Below, piece after piece: positions 16,545 to 20,377 of a stretch of 20,377 nt of DNA. The stretch is taken from contig JAAENB010000623.1 in the NCBI GenBank assembly GCA_024224995.1, positions 1 to 20,377 on the forward strand. Reading direction: 5' to 3'. The DNA is from a bacterium (GTDB taxonomy: Bacteria; Spirochaetota; UBA4802; UBA5550). Made by a program: the position numbers and the translations under genes. Positions within the stretch are counted from its first letter, which is position 1; every line of letters starts with the position of its first letter. The notes under the pieces were generated by a model. That model was not told the DNA's origin and did not search any database. It was given only the letters and a program-made list of their open reading frames with translations.

Positions 16545-17255
16545 ATGTCAGAAGCCAGTACTGTTGAAAAAAATATTGAAAATAATATTGAAGAAGAGGT
16601 TATAGGCGTGGAAAAGAAAAGAATTATGATAGTGGAAGATCATCGGTCGTATGCGGAAATGATCGCTCAGGTCATAAATAATGAAGATGATCTTGAGGCA
16701 TGCGCCATAACGTCGGGTATTGCTGATTCTTTGCCAATTATTCAAAAGACAAATCCTGATGTTATTATTGTCGATCTGAGCCTGAAGAATAAAGAGAGCG
16801 GTATTTCTCTTATCTCGGAGATCCGGAAATACTATAATGATATTATGATCCTTGTTCTAACAATGCACTATGAACTCCATTATTTCAAGGAATCGATAAA
16901 GGCGGGAGCAAACGGGTACGCGCTCAAAGTTGAATCTATTGTGAATATTATCAGCGCTATTCGAAAAGTTCTTAACGGAAGTATGTATATTTCTGATGAA
17001 ATAAAGGACGCTTATTGCAAGGAATCATTGATCGGGAACAAAGATGAATATAAGACTTCTATTGACAGTCTCTCTCCCCGTGAGCGGGAAGTACTGGATT
17101 ATATTGCCGATGGTCTTAAAACAAACAGGATCGCCGAGATCCTGGATATTTCAGCAGGTACAATATCAACCTATATTAAGAGGATCAAGATTAAACTGAA
17201 TATTAAGAATATGCACGACCTGATTTTATTCGCCGTTGAACACCTTAAGAAGTAG
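16545..17255 (+). CDS. NarL/LuxR-family response regulator
   Basis: 236 residues. After an acidic N-terminal extension of about 25 residues the receiver begins at KRIMIVEDH (Glu31, Asp32), with phospho-acceptor Asp77 in VIIVDLSL, Thr106 in LVLTMHY and Lys128. The output is a LuxR-type helix-turn-helix (about 175-232) with LSPREREVLDYIADGLKTNR and the recognition helix ISAGTISTYIKRIKIKL. GGAGGGAG lies about nine bases before the ATG. A later GTG at the start of the conserved receiver (VEKKRI) has no comparable site, so I keep the longer form. It follows the receiver-kinase by 52 bases and should be its DNA-binding output, since HisKA_3 kinases usually pair with NarL-type regulators. Targets are unknown. 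The dyads at 9662-9680 and 4868-4901 are candidates for testing. Confidence 0.93.
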   Translation: MSEASTVEKNIENNIEEEVIGVEKKRIMIVEDHRSYAEMIAQVINNEDDLEACAITSGIADSLPIIQKTNPDVIIVDLSLKNKESGISLISEIRKYYNDIMILVLTMHYELHYFKESIKAGANGYALKVESIVNIISAIRKVLNGSMYISDEIKDAYCKESLIGNKDEYKTSIDSLSPREREVLDYIADGLKTNRIAEILDISAGTISTYIKRIKIKLNIKNMHDLILFAVEHLKK

Positions 17256-17288
17256 GGTAATCGGTCGCCCTACGGGCGGCCGGTTACC
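17256..17288. terminator. Strong hairpin between convergent operons
   Basis: GGTAATCGGTCGCCC (17256-17270) pairs along all 15 positions with 17274-17288, counting two G-U wobbles, around a three-base loop. It starts immediately after the regulator's TAG and ends six bases before the KamA stop on the other strand. No good T-run follows on either side, so it is likely a bidirectional barrier or 3'-end stabiliser. Confidence 0.6.
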
Positions 17289-17294
17289 TTTCCC

Positions 17295-19088
17295 CTAGTA
17301 GTAGTACCATATTGACTTATAATCGTCTATTTTTTCGCCTCTTTTTTCCAGTTCCTGCAGGTAATCATAAATAGAAACATCAGTGTCGATATAAACATCA
17401 ACAAGGGCCAGGTGCTTTTCCCAGGGCAGGAATTCATATACCCGCCGTCCATCGGGCAATATCGTAAGCAGGGTATGATGCTGCCCCGCGCGGATGTAAT
17501 TCTTGCCGAGACGGGGAACATTATATACCGGTTCATCGGTCCGGACGAGACCGGGAGCAAGACGGGCTTCTTCTTTCACTTCCTGCTGCAGCCGGGCAAT
17601 GGGTACCCGGTAGTTGTTTGTTTCTTCTTTGCCCTTGGTATTAAACGTATAATAGCTGTCTACACCAATCGATCTGAGCTGGCGCCGGAGAGCGACAAGT
17701 TCGAATCGTCTGCTGTTCTCAACAGTAAAAACCGCCTGGTTATATACCGAAATTCCTCTCTTTTTAAACAGCTGAACTGCTTCCATGGAGTCGGGCGTTA
17801 TTTCGTATACATGCTCAAAATGGGTAACAATTGCAATCTCTCTTTTGCCCGGAATATGGAATTCCGCTATAGTGTCGGCCAATTCCGTTGTAATCCGCTG
17901 GGGAAGAACTACGGGAGTACGGGACCCTATCCGTATTCTTTTTACATGAGACATTTTGCTGAGCCGGGTGAGGATCTCTTTAATTTTCCCGGTATTCATA
18001 ATAAGGGGATCTCCGCCCGTAACGAGGATTTCTTCTACTTCTTTGTTCTTTTTCATCCATTCATAGGCGTTTTCTATTGATTCCGGTGAAGACTCGGCCT
18101 GTTCATCCAGAACGTCTTTTATTTGCCAGTTTCTCTGGCAATAGACACATATCTGGCTGCAGGTGTTAAAAGGTTTGAATATGGCAATAAAAGGATACCG
18201 CCTGGTTATGAGCTCAATTGGAGAGGTGTCCCGTTCCAGCATAAAATCAGCACAATACTCTTCATCTCCTTTGTATTGCTTCATGGTGTTTGCATAGTGT
18301 GTTGGCGGCACTACCTGGGCTCTTACGGCGTGGTCATTTTCTCGTGACGGTTCCTGGTCCATTAGTGAAACATAATAAGGAGTGATCCCAAAGGGAAGCC
18401 CGATTTTTTTGGCTGTATCGATTGCTTTTTTTTCATCTTCCGTAAGGGTAACCAGGCTGGCCAGGGTTTTTGCGTCCCGGATGACATTTTTTAACTGCCA
18501 TGTATAGTCGTTCCAGTCCTCAGGGGTACCCCCGAAAACCTTCAGTATTTTTTCCTTGTTCTCTTCGCGTTTGCTGATTATTTTTTTGTTAAGACCATCG
18601 GGATACCGTTTTATGAACCGGTTGCATTTTCGTGCCACTTCGTTAAGATGTTTGGATCGCAGGACGGCGGCTGCCTGGCCGCTTTCTTTTTTAAATTCCG
18701 GCTGCTTTTCTTTTTTATAAATACCGGATTTTCCGGAAATGGCTCGAAACAGGTGGTTTAATTCTTCAAAAAAACCGATAGACAGGTCATTGGGCAGCTC
18801 ATTCAAATTTTTATGCGCCAGGTTCCAGAGCAGGGCTACAAGGTTAACACCGGTTAGTTTTTCCGAGCGTACCGATATAATGGTCCGGAGGGTTCTGAGC
18901 GCGTTCATCTGGATATCCCATTCCAGGGCAAGATGAATATCTTCTTTTTTGTAAAGAGTTTTCCATTGTTCGCTAAGGTAGTTATGAAGATGGTTTTGGG
19001 CAATTTTGGGATCTTCACTTCCCTTTAAAATTCCATACAACATTGAATTTTTTTTCCAAAATGTATTAAGTACCGCTTCTAAATCCAT
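17295..19088 (-). CDS. KamA-family radical SAM aminomutase-like protein with long N-terminal extension
   Basis: 597 residues, against about 415 for clostridial lysine 2,3-aminomutase. The C-terminal half is the KamA fold: the radical SAM cluster motif CSQICVYC (Cys310, Cys314, Cys317), VTGGDPLIM (356-364) for SAM binding, HFEHVYEIT, and NVPRLGKNYI with Lys529 as the probable PLP lysine. The N-terminal 290 residues are helical and of unknown role. By my eye alignment the two aspartates that hold the lysine side chain in lysine 2,3-aminomutase (293 and 330) correspond to Ser459 and Asn523 here. An asparagine is also used at the second site in glutamate 2,3-aminomutase, so lysine is unlikely to be the substrate. 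AAAGGAA precedes the ATG. It is the second gene of an operon, 31 bases after a crotonase-family gene. The protein ends in three tyrosines. Confidence 0.85.
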   Translation of the reverse strand: MDLEAVLNTFWKKNSMLYGILKGSEDPKIAQNHLHNYLSEQWKTLYKKEDIHLALEWDIQMNALRTLRTIISVRSEKLTGVNLVALLWNLAHKNLNELPNDLSIGFFEELNHLFRAISGKSGIYKKEKQPEFKKESGQAAAVLRSKHLNEVARKCNRFIKRYPDGLNKKIISKREENKEKILKVFGGTPEDWNDYTWQLKNVIRDAKTLASLVTLTEDEKKAIDTAKKIGLPFGITPYYVSLMDQEPSRENDHAVRAQVVPPTHYANTMKQYKGDEEYCADFMLERDTSPIELITRRYPFIAIFKPFNTCSQICVYCQRNWQIKDVLDEQAESSPESIENAYEWMKKNKEVEEILVTGGDPLIMNTGKIKEILTRLSKMSHVKRIRIGSRTPVVLPQRITTELADTIAEFHIPGKREIAIVTHFEHVYEITPDSMEAVQLFKKRGISVYNQAVFTVENSRRFELVALRRQLRSIGVDSYYTFNTKGKEETNNYRVPIARLQQEVKEEARLAPGLVRTDEPVYNVPRLGKNYIRAGQHHTLLTILPDGRRVYEFLPWEKHLALVDVYIDTDVSIYDYLQELEKRGEKIDDYKSIWYYY

Positions 19089-19119
19089 ATTTTTTCCTTT
19101 TTGTTTACGTCTTTTCTGG

Positions 19120-19914
19120 TTATTCTCCCTTAAATTCGGGCTTCGTTTTTGTGTTCAGGGCCTTTACCCCTGCTTTGTAATCTTCGGTTAATGCCGATTC
19201 AACCTGGACAGAGCGTTCATGCTCAAGGTGCTCTTCAAACCCGGTTTTTAGAGCCCGGAGAAATAGTTTTTTTGTCCGGGCATATGCCAGGGTTGGACCT
19301 TGAGAGAGCTTTTGTGCCAATAATAATGCTTCCTCTTCAAGTTTATCCGGAGGAACAATTCTGTTTATAAATCCCAGTTCATACATTTTTTGAGCCGGCA
19401 GTTGTTCGCCAAAAAAAGCGATTTCTGCAGCCTGCTGCCATGTAACCTGGTTGATAAGGAGATGAGTTCCCCCAAATCCGGGAATGAGCCCCAGCTTGTT
19501 AAAACTCTGGCCAAAAACTGCTTTTTCGGAAGCTAAAATCAAATCACAGGAAAGAGCGAGGTTCATTCCTGCACCAACGGCATATCCGTTTACTGCGGCA
19601 ATTACTGGCTTGGGATAATTACGTAATATTAGAGCAATATCATAGAGAGCCCTGGTTAAATCATCCATATATTTGTCGGGACATTCATCTTCAATTGATT
19701 GAAGCATCCCTTTTACGTCACCCCCGGCGCTAAAAGCTTTGCCACATCCTGTGATTATTAATGATCGTATAGCCCGGTCTTTTTCAAGGTTCTCTAATAC
19801 TGCAATTATTTCTTTACCTGCTGATATGTCAAGAGGATTTAGCCTTTCCTCCCTATTCATGGTGATAATAGCGATATTTTCCTTCTTTTCCAATAATAAT
19901 GTTGAATACTCCAT
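19120..19914 (-). CDS. Enoyl-CoA hydratase/isomerase (crotonase) family protein
   Basis: 264 residues, usual length. The crotonase fold is clear: ITMNREERLNPLD near the start, the CoA/oxyanion segment FSAGGDVKGM (Gly64), PKPVIAAVNGYAVGAGMNLA (second oxyanion residue Gly115), FGQSFNKLGLIPGFGGTHLL and the C-terminal ALxTKxxP-like end. Both catalytic glutamates of enoyl-CoA hydratase are replaced. The position of Glu144 (GCELA) is Asn118 (GMNLA), and that of Glu164 (GQPEI) is Phe138 (GQSFN). The Asp used by PaaG-type isomerases (GLVPDSGG) is Gly146. It is therefore probably not a simple hydratase; another acyl-CoA reaction is likely, though not identified. GAGGGAAAT lies just before the ATG. Upstream is a repeat element and downstream, in the same operon, the KamA-like gene. 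Confidence 0.88.
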   Translation of the reverse strand: MEYSTLLLEKKENIAIITMNREERLNPLDISAGKEIIAVLENLEKDRAIRSLIITGCGKAFSAGGDVKGMLQSIEDECPDKYMDDLTRALYDIALILRNYPKPVIAAVNGYAVGAGMNLALSCDLILASEKAVFGQSFNKLGLIPGFGGTHLLINQVTWQQAAEIAFFGEQLPAQKMYELGFINRIVPPDKLEEEALLLAQKLSQGPTLAYARTKKLFLRALKTGFEEHLEHERSVQVESALTEDYKAGVKALNTKTKPEFKGE

Positions 19915-19931
19915 ATTTCCCTCTCTCTCTC

Positions 19932-20080
19932 AAGAAACTAAAATTTGCTTGTGCGCGGCCTGGAAGTAGTATGGGCTCTTTGGATTGCTGCGGAACTCGC
20001 GTTGCTCAAACAGTCCTCACAACCCAAAGAGCCCATACTACTTCCAGGCCAGATGCAGCTCGCAAAACGATTTAGTTTCT
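19932..20080. repeat. Long palindromic element with perfect 27-base inverted repeats
   Basis: Arms at 19957-19983 and 20024-20050 are perfect reverse complements over 27 bases (beginning GGCCTGGAAGTAGTATGGGC) around a 40-base centre. Outside them, AGAAACTAAA (19934-19943) is matched by TTTAGTTTCT (20071-20080), so the whole unit of about 150 bases is a near-palindrome with terminal inverted repeats. TCTCAAGAAACT occurs at the left edge (19929-19940) and again at 20117-20128. It contains no gene and resembles a miniature inverted-repeat or REP-type mobile element just upstream of the crotonase gene. Confidence 0.75.
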
Positions 20081-20377
20081 GACGTATTTTTTCCCCGCTC
20101 AGTGGGGTCCGCTGCTCTCAAGAAACTCTTTTTAAATAGGGCTGGTTCCCGAATATTTTATCCCGGGGCCATGCTCTGTTTCACGGGGTTGAAACCCCGA
20201 GCTACAACACGTCGCCCCGCTGGGGCTATTCTGTCCTGGGTCAGCATCAACCAATGATTAACCAATGCCCTGTGGGCTATTCGGTCCCATACCGGAAACA
20301 CCCCGGAGGGGTGTAGTCATGTAGCCCGGGGTTTTTAACCCCGGGAGCAGAAAAGGCTCCGGTTAATATCCCCGGAC
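20081..20377. repeat. REP-like GC-rich repeats, inverted pair at the right end
   Basis: A plus-oriented core at 20138-20205 ends in GGGGTTGAAACCCC (20185-20198). A minus-oriented core lies at 20321-20377 around CCCGGGGTTTTTAACCCCGG. Between them are two related CCCGCTGGGGCTATTCTGTC / CCCTGTGGGCTATTCGGTC modules and a GGAGGGGTG module. The plus core matches 60-131 at the other end of the window. A short open frame through it is translation of the repeat, not a gene. The second copy continues to the end of the window. Confidence 0.7.

Noticed and set aside
19985..20257. 90-residue frame at the right end
   Set aside because: It is a translation of the palindromic and REP-like repeats and lacks a ribosome site.

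Overview
This looks like a chromosomal segment from a bacterium with a Gram-negative type envelope and moderate-to-low GC. The sigma70-like promoters match TTGACA/TAAATT closely, there is a lipobox lipoprotein, and initiation uses strong GGAGG-type ribosome sites, sometimes with GTG starts. Several features suggest an environmental bacterium of spirochaete or delta-proteobacteria-like lineage: a solitary Rpn nuclease, an ankyrin scrap, a giant kinase/ATPase/histidine-kinase fusion, and REP-like repeats built around GGGGTTnAAACCCC. The phylum cannot be fixed from the sequence.

Layout. The two ends (1-131 with related pieces to about 312, and 19932-20377) carry members of the same GC-rich palindromic repeat family. 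Between them, on the minus strand, lie an FN3-FN3 lipoprotein with an SGNH-like C-terminal domain (339-1946), an Rpn-family PD-(D/E)xK nuclease (2142-2981), and a Wzx-type flippase (3250-4833). A plus-strand ankyrin-repeat remnant sits between the last two. A divergent promoter region with a dyad (4868-4901) separates the flippase from two glycosyltransferases (5112-6802, GT2 then WecG/TagA/CpsF) that end in an intrinsic terminator. Together these form a small surface-polysaccharide cluster.

From 6904 to 17255 everything on the plus strand is signalling. It comprises two tandemly duplicated STAS proteins, a long intergenic region, an alpha-oxoamine synthase (BioF/KBL/SPT/CqsA superfamily), an 1886-residue soluble fusion (kinase-like domain, AAA ATPase, helical repeats, GAF, PAS, histidine kinase), a receiver-histidine kinase translationally coupled to it, and a NarL/LuxR response regulator. 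The kinase-like domain has lost its key catalytic residues. An oxoamine synthase beside soluble sensor kinases recalls Cqs/Lqs-type signalling. I offer that as the most interesting hypothesis of the window, not as a demonstrated function.

A strong hairpin (17256-17288) separates this block from a convergent minus-strand operon. That operon holds a crotonase-family protein lacking both hydratase glutamates and a long KamA-family radical SAM protein lacking the lysine-binding aspartates, a pair that probably acts in beta-amino-acid or acyl-CoA metabolism. No tRNA, rRNA, CRISPR array or intact insertion sequence was seen.
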